From Istiophorus platypterus (taxonomy: Eukaryota; Chordata; Actinopteri; Istiophoriformes; Istiophoridae), in assembly GCA_016859345.1 (NCBI GenBank), contig CM029124.1, positions 7,562,501 through 7,626,500 on the forward strand: a stretch of 64,000 nucleotides of DNA. Direction: 5' to 3'. The notes under the pieces are model-generated. The model was given only the letters and a program-made list of their open reading frames with translations. It was not told where the DNA came from and made no database searches. Below are positions 26,448 to 38,905 of this stretch, in pieces (the stretch's first letter is position 1; each line of letters opens with the position of its first letter). Made by a program: the position numbers and the translations under genes.

Positions 26448-28137
26448 TAGCCTTGGGACCAGGTTCTGACCTGTGGGCTTTTGTTGAAGGAGTGTTTTAT
26501 GAATATTTACAGTTTAACACCACACACCCACACAAAAACACTTTGGCCCGTGAGTGAGGCTGGAGGTGAGTCAAAGAGAAAAGTGCTGACTTGTCTATTG
26601 GGCCCGAAGTTATTTGTTCCACTAAAAAGCCCACCAAAATATGCCCAGTTGAGCTTTACTTTGAACTCTCCATTCAGCCAGTATATGCTTTGTTGTAGCT
26701 GATGTGTTAGTTAACATTTAATGTCAATAATCTAATTACCATATGGGATGAGATCAAAATCGTGTGGTTTCCTCCCAGGGGGCTTCAATGTAGCCCTATC
26801 TAAAAAAAAAATTCTAATCTTAATTTAAAGATTGTGAAATTAATAGCATTGAAAATTCTGTTCTTGGCAGTATAGTTTTATACTTTTTAGTTAATTGACT
26901 GCAAAATAAAACAAAAAAAAACCCTTATTTTTCTTTGACATTCAGAGATCCCCTATAGCTTATATGTATTTCCAAAGAAAAAGGGTGTTTTAACAGTAGA
27001 TGCACTAATGCACCAAGAGAGTATTTTCTTATTTCAAAACTACATAAATGTATACAATAAATGAATATTGCCAGATTTTTTATGCAGAATTTTGCATGTC
27101 GTGGGTGGGTGCACACACACTTTTGCAAGAATTGTTTCCATAGTTTAAGACAGTATATCCACTACTTGTTTGTCCACTGTTTTTGTATTTGGCTCAATCC
27201 GCTTCCTCTCCTCCATCCTCTCCTCTCATTGCATTAACACACACACACACACACACACACAGAGTTAGCCTTGGGACCAGGTTCTGACCTGTGGGCTTTG
27301 TTGAAGGAGTGTTTTATGAATATTTACAGTTTAACACCACACACCCACACAAAAACACTTTGGCCCGTGAGTGAGGCTGGAGGTGAGTCAAAGAGAAAAG
27401 TGCTGACTTGTCTATTGGGCCCGAAGTTATTTGTTCCACTAAAAAGCCCACCAAAATATGCCCAGTTGAGCTTTACTTTGAACTCTCCATTCAGCCAGTA
27501 TATGCTTTGTTGTAGCTGATGTGTTAGTTAACATTTAATGTCAATAATCTAATTACCATATGGGATGAGATCAAAATCGTGTGGTTTCCTCCCAGGGGGC
27601 TTCAATGTAGCCCTATCTAAAAAAAAAATTCTAATCTTAATTTAAAGATTGTGAAATTAATAGCATTGAAAATTCTGTTCTTGGCAGTATAGTTTTATAC
27701 TTTTTAGTTAATTGACTGCAAAATAAAACAAAAAAAAACCCTTATTTTTCTTTGACATTCAGAGATCCCCTATAGCTTATATGTATTTCCAAAGAAAAAG
27801 GGTGTTTTAACAGTAGATGCACTAATGCACCAAGAGAGTATTTTCTTATTTCAAAACTACATAAATGTATACAATAAATGAATATTGCCAGATTTTTTTA
27901 TGCAGAATTTTGCATGTCGTGGGTGGGTGCACACACACTTTTTGCAAGAATTGTTTCCATAGTTTAAGACAGTATATCCACTACTTGTTTGTCCACTGTT
28001 TTTGTATTTGGCTCAATCCGCTTCCTCTCCTCGATCCTCTCCTCTCATTGCATTAACACACAAACACACACCCGCACACTTTTCTGACTTCTAGGTTGCC
28101 TGACAGGGTCATAATTGGGCTTGTCACTTGGGGAGCA

Positions 28138-28215
<78 letters not shown>

Positions 28216-29863
28216 TGTGTGCGCGCCGTGTCACTAAAATGTGGGAGCTGCCCCTGTCAAAGACAAGGTCAGGGGATAATTTAATCATTAAAGACCTCTT
28301 CTTCTCTCTTCTCTCATCTCCCCCTCTCTGCCCATCTCCACCAACCAGCTGACAACACCAGAAGTGTCACACGTTGTCATCATTTAGCTTGTATTTTTGT
28401 GTGTGTCTTTGTTTGCGCAAATGTGTCTTTTGTGGTTTCCGAGGCTTTTGTACTGCTGTCTCTCCTCTCTTGTACTGTGGGATTGAGGGTGTCAGACCGA
28501 GAAATCCGTCACTCTTCCTTCCTGTATTGTTTTGTACCACGCTGTCAATTCAGTAGCTATATCAACATGACACAGTACAAGACTCAGTATTATAATTATT
28601 TGAATCAAATCTCATTTGCTGTCAGAAAATTCATTCATTCATTCATTTAAACTCCTTTATCTAAAATCTTTTTTTTTTTTTAATTTGAAAAGTCTTATAT
28701 TTGGTGTAGAGGGAATTTGACGTTACACATTTGGGGAAAAATAAAAAAATACATTTAAAAAACTTGTATTCTTACACAATTAAACAATATTACCCATCCT
28801 ATGACTACCTGTTGCTTTTGTCTAGACTGATTTAATATAAATCTCTAGTTCACCAGCAGTACAAGCAATTGAGAATAAAGAGACCAGTGTTTAGAAGCAT
28901 TTACTAATATTGGGATATGATGGCCTTTCGATGTTATAATGCTAATTTAATGGATAAAATGGCATGTAAAGGGTAAAACTGAGAATTAATTCTAGTTTTA
29001 GGGCTTGGGTTTTCTCAAAAGCGTTAATTGAAATAAGCAGAGGAGAGAAAACATGGATGAGGAGAATAAAGCTGTTTTGAAAGTGTGTGTGGTGGAGGTG
29101 CTTCTTGAGGAGAGTTGCCCTCTTTTGCGGTCTGAAAGCAAAACATACCCTTGCTCATGAGCAAATTGCACATTAACCCTGACATGCTGGAGTCTCTTTG
29201 ACCTGCCAGGGGTGAATGTTGACCGGGTGCTCATGTCTTGTCCTCTACTGCCCCCTGCAGGTCTGATGATGTGGAGAGCATGGTGAAGGTAAGACCTGGA
29301 GGGTGCCCACATCATTGGGGATGTCTGAGGAGAATCATATACCAGTAGAGACAAACAAGATTTCTCATTTTGAATGTAGTTTAGTACAATTTATGAACAC
29401 AGAAAATCTTTAAATTTAAAGCAGCTTTTTCTTCAACTGTCTAAATGATGGGTTATTCCTTAAAACAAAATAGTTATGATAACCTATTTACTCAGCATCT
29501 TTTAAATTTAGGGAGAATATACAGTATGACAAATGCCATCTGCTGCCTTTTATCTAAATCTCCTCATGGCACAGTGAGCGGATGAATAAGGAAATACTGT
29601 GGATGAATATTCAGCTGAATTCAGAATACTTAATTTTTGTCTTAAGGGAAAATTTTAGGCTGAATGGTTTGCAATATCTGTAAGCTTCTACAAAATGTAG
29701 TAGTTCAATGATTAAAAGAAAAATTAAGAAAAAAAAAGTTGAAAGACACAGCTGGTGATATAAAATCAGACATGTTTAGGATTTGACTGTGATGTTATTC
29801 TCTCTCATACCAACTACACACTAGAGTGTTACAGTACAGTGTGAGTTTTTCCAATTGTGCATT

Positions 29864-29895
<32 letters not shown>

Positions 29896-30098
29896 GCACA
29901 TGTTGGCATTTGATTTGTCTTTCTTTCTTCCAGATTACTGAGCTCCTATACAGAGACGAGCGCTTCAGCAATGAAAGCTCCAGTCCTGCCGGTAAGGAAA
30001 CATTGATACAAACTGTTATCACTGGCAAGTCAGAAGATACATATATGTCAGTGTCCTTGTATGCAAGACGAGTTTTTGTGTAGGTGAGAAAGAGAGAG

Positions 30099-30140
<42 letters not shown>

Positions 30141-33100
30141 CAATCTATCACATCAGTGTTAAAACAGGCAGACTGCAGCCTCTGCAGTCTCTCTCTCTGT
30201 CACCTTTCAACTATAATTCAGTTGACAGAAAAATGCCCATTGTTTGTGTGTGTATCTGTGTATGTGTGTTCATGTTCAGTCTCATTTGCAGCAGACTGCT
30301 GATGGATCCAGTCCTTGTCATGAAGCCTGTGTGTGTTTATGTCCAGGTGTGTGTCAGTGTTTGAGAGTGAGTGCCCTCTACGTCGGGGGAAATAGAGCCT
30401 GGCTGCTGACACAGCGCTGAGTAGTTAAAGTTTTTGAATGCGTGTGTGTGCACGCGTGTGTGTGTGTGTGTGTGTGTGTGTGGGAATGCAGGACACTGTC
30501 TCCGGTCTGGCAGTGTGTGTGCGCGGTGTGTTAATGTCGTTCCGTGTCATTGTGTGCTTGTCACAGAGTCCCCAGCACTGAAACTGGTGTGTGTGCTGGT
30601 GGGAGCGATGGAGACTGTTATCCATGTCACATCCCGTTACATGAAATCTTGGATTGTCTGTGTGTGTGTGTGTGTGTGAGTGTGTGAGAGAGAGGGTTGA
30701 AGTAAGGGGAGGCTGTCACCACCAGCCGTTGCACATTCACTCACCGCAGCCGGAAAGCCGCCTCTGTCAGCAGAAAAGAAACACTAACACACACTCTGCA
30801 GAAGCTACGGAAAATAGTATAAATGCACAAATGGATGCAGTGACCGACAAAGCGGCAAATGAAATTTATTCTAAAGACAACTTCTTACTGTGGTTGTGTG
30901 TATGTGTGTGTCTTTGCGTGCGTCCATGCTTTTCCATCCTGTCCAGAAGGGGCTTCCTTCTTCTTGTACAATATGATCGACAGCATGCCAGAGGGGGAGG
31001 TACAGGCACAGGAAGACACACTGCGGAAATACTTCAATCAGCTACAGACTCAGGTACGCACACACGAAAATACACACGAAAAACACACTTACACACACTC
31101 TGATTAGGTGACTGAAAAAAGAAAAACATATGTACGCTCTCCATACATTCATAGATCAATATACTGTATATCCTGTTCATTCATAACCTTCCCATTTTAA
31201 AGGAGCTTATACACACTGATCTGTGATGATTTGCAGTGTGTAATCAGACTCGGATTATTCATGACAGACACACACACACACACACTTCAGAATACACTTA
31301 CAGACCTCCTCCCTGTGCTCTATTTCTGGAGAGTGAAGGTTTGAGATGGGACATCCAGACATGTTGTGGAAGATTAAATCATGTTTTACACTTTTTGGTT
31401 AAAGGTCACAGCCGTTTGGAGTTAAGCAAAAAAAAAAAAAAATTTTTTAAATCCTTGTCTAGTGTGGAATCTTTTGCGAGTCACAGAATAGTCTTTATTC
31501 TAGACATAAAACAGTATAGTTTCAAGAGAAATGAATCTACAGAAATCAACCTCACATAAAATAGTATCATTCGTCATGTTACTTGGGACGCTGTTGAGTG
31601 AATTTGCCAAAATAAACTCTTGAGACGTGCTGAAAATGAAAGACGTTTTTATAGTAAAACTATGAGCTCAGTTGTGTCTTAAAGGACCCTGCTTGGCTCT
31701 TTGATTACACAGACCTCATTCATCAATAACACTCAATAAATGTTTATCCTGCAGAAGTGATAATTAAAATCAATTAATATTGTCTATTGAAGTAAAGCAT
31801 GTATGTAACAGAAAGCAGAACAGCAGCATTATCATCTGAGTAATCAGGGCTGCATATAACGACTATTTTTTTATCAATTGATTAGTCAGTTGTTTAGATT
31901 GATTAATTTCTCCTCCAAAAAAGGGCAGAAAATAGTCAGAAAAACTGATCATAATTTCCCCAAACCCAAGGTAGCATCCTCACAAATGAGAAACTAGAGC
32001 CAGCAGATGTTTAGCATTTTTTGTTTGATAGAGCAATGATTCATTCTCTGAGGAGTAACTAATCAATGAATTATTTCAGCACTAGTTTATTTATGGTTCA
32101 CCACTCAGATCTGCAAAATCAATGTCACCAAAACATTTAATATGTTCTCCAGTTGAAATGCCAGTATTTCCAACAGTTCCTAAATGCAAGTGCGGGCTGT
32201 CTTCAACTTCTAATTTAAGCTTTAGCTGAGATAAACGCTTTTTAGTCTACCAGATGTGTTCATTGTGTTCAGCTGTTGCTCTCAGACTTTGGCCTTTTAT
32301 CTCACAAAACTCCACAGATTCAGCTCCTGTTGTGCTGAGAGTGGAAAGCTGCTTTGATGATGCTGATATTCTTCCTCTTTTCTCTTCTCTGCAGAACATA
32401 ACCATTTCAGTGAACATCTACAGAGGCATCAGGAACCTTCTGGAGTCTTACCACGTCCAAGAGCTCATCAAGGTTCAGAGCTCCACCTGTTTCCAGTCTT
32501 TTGCTGTTCATAGTTCATATTCCCCAATGCAGTATTAGTCTGGATGTTTATAGTACAACTTTAAGATTAGTCACTTGAGGAAAGCATCAGTACAGTAGAC
32601 TAACTCAACAGCCAAAGGCTTAATACACAGATTGAGGGCATATTTGTACTACTTATGTTTTCCGTATTATTATTGTAGCTGTCTTAATGATACAGATGTT
32701 GTCAAATGTTCACGATGTGTGTGTGTGTGTGTGTTAGGATGTGATTGCTCTGGTGGACCCCAAAGACAGAGCATCCGCTGGCGCTGCATCAGCTGTTACC
32801 CGTGTTACTGTAAGTAGGGCACTGTGCAAGTTAATAAAAGTGTATAATAAATGTTTAAAATGCATTGAGAGGCAACATAATTAAAATGTACTTATGTTGG
32901 GAAAAAATTGTGTTGCTTGAGCTTAAATTGATCATTAATATAGCACAACAACTTTCCTCCCAGTTCCCTTTATTGTGTGTCATGTTGTAAGAAAATATTT
33001 TTCATCAGTGAGTAATTAAAACTTTCTTGTCCATCAGCAGAAGCTCATTTAGCACATGCAGTTGTGCGCATATGTATGTGGAGATGCACATGTGTTGAAC

Positions 33101-33490
33101 ACCTCTCTGTCTCCGTCAGGGAATTGAGGGCAAGGTGTTGGTGCTTGAGAAGAAATTAGCTGAACTGAAAGCAGAGAACAAACCATTAGGCTCCGTTCTC
33201 AAACAAGCCATCCAGGCTCTCTGTGCTGAGGAGGTAAGACCTGTGTGGATTTCCTACAGTCTCACAAAACCTTCTCCTCTCCTTGAAATGAGTCACTTTG
33301 CCTGCATGGTCTTACTCCTGAGTTGTGTCGTTCTGTTGTCTGATCAGAACCTGCAGCGTGCCCTCGAGCTGAAGCAGCAGCATGAGGAGGAGATGACAGC
33401 CGGCGGCTACGCCACCCTCATCAACCTGTGCTGTCGCCACGACAATGTGGAGGAAGCGCTCAACCTGAAGCAGGAACTGTGAGTGGAGCA

Positions 33491-33528
<38 letters not shown>

Positions 33529-34600
33529 CAGAGCTGTGACCAGTAGTTTGCCATTAAAGTAACTCAATGCTGGCTTCAGCCCCTCTGTTGACCGGCTAGA
33601 CCACAGGAAGTTCTCCCTTCTTCCTCTCATGTGTCTTTCTCTTCACTCACCACCTGGTTTCAGCATCAGTCTGAACTCGAACAGGAGACCGTATAATGTA
33701 TGAATTCCATTGCTGTGAGTGCAATTCATTAATCTAACCTGTCTCCCGCCCTTTCTGTCTTTCTTCTAGAAGTCGTAAGGACTCATCGATAGTGCTGGAT
33801 GCCAGTAAATACATTGCACTGGTCAAGACACTCTCCAAGAATGGCAGAGTTGAGGGTAGGTTCCTCCACGGCTGCAACAAAAAAAAGTAACTTCTCAGAG
33901 CCAAAGTAACTTCTTCAAACTGTTTGTTTTGTCCAACTTTCAAAATCCAAAAAACAATATCCAAAGACAATATCATTTTTTCTTAAAGTGGGAAAAGACA
34001 ACTTTTCACCACAGTTTCTCTCACTCTCCCTCAACTTCTCACTTCTTTATCTCCTCCGACACCCGGGCTCTTCTTCTTTTTGTCGGGTAGCATCTCCAAA
34101 GGTATTCTGGCTTTTCCACCTTCTGCCGTTATCCGCTACCTAGGGAAAGCTATGGAGCTACTGGTACTCAAAAAAAAAAAAAAAAAAAAGGACTAGCCTC
34201 CTTCCTGTTTTGGCGGCTCAACGGGGGATTCATGACCTTTGTGCCATATATGAAGCAGTCGTTTTTCTTGTGAGATTCTGTACCCGGGGGTTTGCTAAAA
34301 TGCATAGGGTACGTGAGGCTTATTGGGAACCAGTCCCAACAATGATGGTTTCATTGTTCTGCAGCCATTCATTTGTGCAGTCAACAGTCACCTCATTATG
34401 ATAAGTTAAAGTAAAAACTAATCTATTGCCACTTTAAAGGATTGAGAACGATTAATTGATCACTGAAATTGTCTTTAATTTTGTGCCTATTAATTAATTG
34501 ACTAATCCCACTAGTTCTTAGTTCCTCACTTTCTCTGACAGTAAGCTGGATCAAAGGAGATCAGGCTTGAACTTAAAAAGGCCTACAGATGTTAGTGTCC

Positions 34601-34634
<34 letters not shown>

Positions 34635-34828
34635 GAGACCAACTCTGTCACAATCTGTCTTTTTCCCTCCCTCTGACCACATTAACCAGCCATTTCCAGA
34701 TTGCTATGGTGGTTTTCCTTCAGCCCATTGAAGACCCATTTACCTGAGTTCTGCCACTCTGCTTTTTTGCACACAGTGACAGGCGAAATGCTTCCCTTGT
34801 CTGTCCACGCCTCTCCTCCCCTTCCTTT

Positions 34829-34923
<95 letters not shown>

Positions 34924-36342
34924 ATCTATCTGACCCTCTCTCCTGTTCTATCTCCAAGAATGTCACCCCCCCCCCCCCAAAATACACGCATGCATCCGCA
35001 ACAGTGAGAAATGAGAGAAGGGGAAAATTACAGGACTGCGTGTATCTTTCCAGAATTATTGAAATCCGCCTTGATGCTAATGGCAGATCATGTCTGCTGA
35101 AGTGCTTGAGGATTTCTCTCACTCTCTCTCATACAAACACACACACGCACAGAGTGACTGGAAATTTGCATGTGATTTCAAGCAAAAGGCATTTGGTGGG
35201 CTTGATGGTTGGTGTGTCCATCTTTGTGTGTGCTGGTGTGTGTATAGGCAGCATTAAAGCATTCGCCATTAGCCAGGGTGTGCATATGGGGGAGACGCTT
35301 GTCAGCCACATTAACACACATGGCTTACCTTGATGTTAGCCTGTCCCCACCCAGACACTGGTCTGCCTGGCTTCCACCACACACCAGGCCCTGCTGAAGA
35401 TCATGTCTCATGGCATCTTGCTTTCTTGCTCTTTATTATGCACGCACACACCAAACATGAATTGCAAGCATGGAAGTACTGACAACGACAGAAACTTCGC
35501 ATAAAACAGTACAAAACAGTGCAGTTATGAAGAGATTATGTGTCCTACGTTCCCCTCGAAATCATTATATGAGCCCGGGAGCTGCAAAAAGGTGATCACA
35601 TCCCACCGCCCAATATTATTGTATAAGTCTTTCAGCCTTTGATTTAAATTAAGATTTCGGGAACAGTCCTCACTTTGTTACCACTAATATGCAATTTGTA
35701 AGTCTGGCCTTTGTGGGTTTTTGGTTGTTTTTGTTTTGTTTTTTTCAGCATTCACATTTTTAGGGGTTCAGTAATTGTTTCCACTACCAACACCAGTGCC
35801 AAGTGCTAAACTTAACATGCTTGTAAATGCTTTTTACTTGACATTGTAAACTCACAAAGGTAGTTCTTCTTTGCAAAGACAGAAAAGGAAAAGAAGAACA
35901 CAAAATTAAAAAACAAAAAAATGTAGAAAATGCTTATTTTCCCTTGGTTTAAACCTTGGGTTTAATATCGTTAGATGGGATCTTTAGATCACTTTTTTGT
36001 GTATCCCATAGTAGAACGGGTGCACGTTTAATATCGTCATCCTGCGACCCAGTGAACCTGCCATACGTATCAGTAGCCCCTTAAACTCCTTCTACCTTTG
36101 CTTCTATCTCTCCATTTTTTTAAATACACCTCTCCTGTAACAGCAGACATCTCTTTGACCTGCCCTTGCCCCTCTGCCTCCATCTGTCCATCCTCCCACT
36201 TTGGTAAATACAACTTGTTCTGGCTTTAGGTGATCATGGACTTTGTGTGTGTTTTGGGATAGAGACATCTAGCAGTCAAGTCATGGAACATTAGATGAAC
36301 CACTGGGCTGTGTGATGTTTGTTTACCTGGTCTGTCTACCCA

Positions 36343-36384
<42 letters not shown>

Positions 36385-38845
36385 TAGGTACTGGCTCGCT
36401 TTGCTGGCCACGGTGCTCGGCTGAGCTGATGGATATGCATACTGGCTAAACGGACGGATAAAGAAAAAGATTGGGGGGGTGGACAGTGAATGAAGGGATG
36501 TTAGCTAGCATAGATCCATTTGTGCAGATAAACTCCAAGCCACTGGTCTCCGTGATTAGCGGGTCCGTCAGAGACTGATGGAGAGAGGTATGGTTGGGGG
36601 AGGGGGGCACAGGGAGAGACACAGATTCAGGGAGTCAGAATCAGTTGCATCTGAACTGCTTAACAACACAGACTTGACAACAGATCGGCTCATTATAGGG
36701 CAGTAGTTTTAGACTGATACTGCCATCTGTGTCTCAGACATTTTTAATTCCCCTCAAACCTTTGTTCACACATTTTAGTGTTTACATGTCAGAGGTTGTT
36801 TTTGCTGTTGTTTAAAAGTGACCAGAGAAACTCTTGTCCACATTAGTTTGTCAGTCTCTTTTCCCTGTTAACCGTATTGACAAGCGGACCTCAATTATAA
36901 GACAGCCCCACTGTATTGGCGCCTGTCTTCCAATTAAGAATTTTAATAAAACAGTAGGCTTTTTTGAATTAACTCAGTAGAATGAACCTTCTCTTTTTTA
37001 ACTCTAATTTTCAGTCTGTTTCTCTTGAACAATTACTTTTCTCTTAAACGAGACTTTCTGAATGTGCACTGTTCTAATGCTGCAGGCATTAATGATGCAT
37101 TTAATGCCAGTAACTTCAAGGTTTCCTTCCTTTTCTGTTCTTCATCACTCTTGTCAGGCCTTCATCTAGCCAACCAAATTTTTGCCTCTGACAAGCTTCA
37201 CCCCCCCCTTTGTTGTCCTCCCTTTGACCCCCCCCCCAACCACCACCACCACCACCACCTGTTTAGCAAATGCCTCCCCCACACAACAGTCACCCTGACT
37301 CAACCCTTCCTTCCTCTGTTTTCCCCCTGTCCCATTAAACCTATGACAGCCTTTGGTTCCTATCGCCATAACAACTGCCACAAAGAGGTGGCGAGATGGA
37401 GAAATAGACTGAAATTAGGATGCCAAAGCACTCACCAGAGGCCCTGTCCCTCATCCCAAAAGTGATGCTGTGTGGGTGTGTGTCTGAAGGTGTGTTCCCA
37501 GTAGAGAGTATCACTCCTGTTTTAGGGGTTCTGTCACATAACCAGCTACTTAGGTGCTGGTGTGATTAGACCCACATTTGTTCACTTTATTTGTTTTTCT
37601 ACTTTTGTGTCTGTGCTTGCGACAATTTTCACTGACATAAGGAGCAAATATTTGGCTCCTTATGAGTGAATTTTAATCAAGGTACCAGTATCGCCTGCAG
37701 TTGGAAGACTGACTTAATTCACATTATTCAAATATATTCTCCGTCTCTGCATCTATCCATTTCCTCCTTCCCTCTTGGTCATGTTGTATAGATTAGTATC
37801 TTTGATGGAGAGCGGCTGTATCGCTGTCAGCCCATTAGAAGCTGTCTAAATAGACGGTAAACGCATCTTAATTACCTTACTCTGATACACCACATGTACA
37901 CACATGCACACACACATACTCACACTCCCTTTTCACCATTTAGCCCCTAGTGTTGGCCAGATGGGCGCGTGGCCCAGTAAAAAGCCCTCCATTACCAGCT
38001 GGACTTGACCAAACTGATCCACCCCTCAGCCCGCTTACCGGGGTCTCACTGGGGCCACTGCGGGCCCTTGTCGCCACATACCTATAATTTAGCCCCCCAA
38101 GTGCTTTCCACATGGCCACGGCAAAAAGCCAGCCTCCATTGTAGAGGTCTGGTAATTGTAGTCTCGTTTAGAAAACCGCAAGTAGCAATTAGCGCAGAGT
38201 TGGCATTATACGGGGTTGGATTTGCATCCCCGCTGGGCGCAAAATGCTGTTTTAATATGGGTTTGTTTTCCCCACATGGAATTAGCTAAAGGGGCCTTTT
38301 ATCATATTCACACACCCTGCTCTTCTCCTAGCCAAGCTCTGCCCACCTCTTGCTTTCTCTCTCCTCATCTCTCTGCATTATCTCTTTTTCTCCTTGTCTT
38401 TTATTCTTCTCATTTATCTTTTTTTATTTACCTTGGAATCACTCCCACGATCCCGTTTGCTTTTGATTAAGAGGCTAAAGACCCACACCCTCATCTTACC
38501 GAAGCATCTCACACGTCAAGTGATACCAATGTGAACATTACCTCACTTTGACAATTTCTCCTTTATCTCTTTCCTTCCATTACAGAGGCAGTGGACATCC
38601 TGAAGGAGATGAAGGAGAAGGAGGTGGTGATGAATGACACGCACATCACCATGCTCTTCTACATGCTCAACGCTGTGGTGGCCAAAGGCGGCGCCCCCGT
38701 CATCCAACGGCTGCAGGACACTATCTTCACCCTTGGTCTGGCCAAGCCCTCCGCCAATCTCTGCTCGCCCCTGATTACTGCCTACCTGGAGAGGTATAAA
38801 TTAGGTTGCAAATCCCAAAATCAATGATTTATACAATCGCACGCA

Positions 38846-38905
<60 letters not shown>

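Larger units (their letters stand above)
25943..29260 (+). other. LRPPRC intron 14 (3.3 kb)
   Basis: Dominated by a nearly perfect tandem duplication (26443-28059) with CA tracts at its joints, and a long TG tract at 28147-28220. The rest is AT-rich. No exons found. Confidence 0.85.
33856..38585 (+). other. LRPPRC intron 22 (4.7 kb)
   Basis: Holds MITE-like scraps at 33868-33975 and 34438-34515, a long (TC)n tract at 34831-34919 followed by a C run near 34967-34978, a TG tract at 36345-36383 and, at about 38130-38300, a motif-rich non-repetitive stretch. No exon was found; frames here are repeat-driven. Confidence 0.85.

Noticed and set aside
26481..27519. Two identical 73-82 codon frames in intron 14, a possible duplicated small gene
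   Set aside because: They are identical only because the whole 818-bp segment is duplicated; no start context, homology or splice signals.
34701..35333. 210-codon open frame on the + strand in intron 22
   Set aside because: Its centre is the TC repeat read as Leu-Ser; no domain, no splice or start support.
37025..37465. 146-codon frame with His/Pro tracts in intron 22
   Set aside because: Driven by CCC and CAC low-complexity sequence; no domain.
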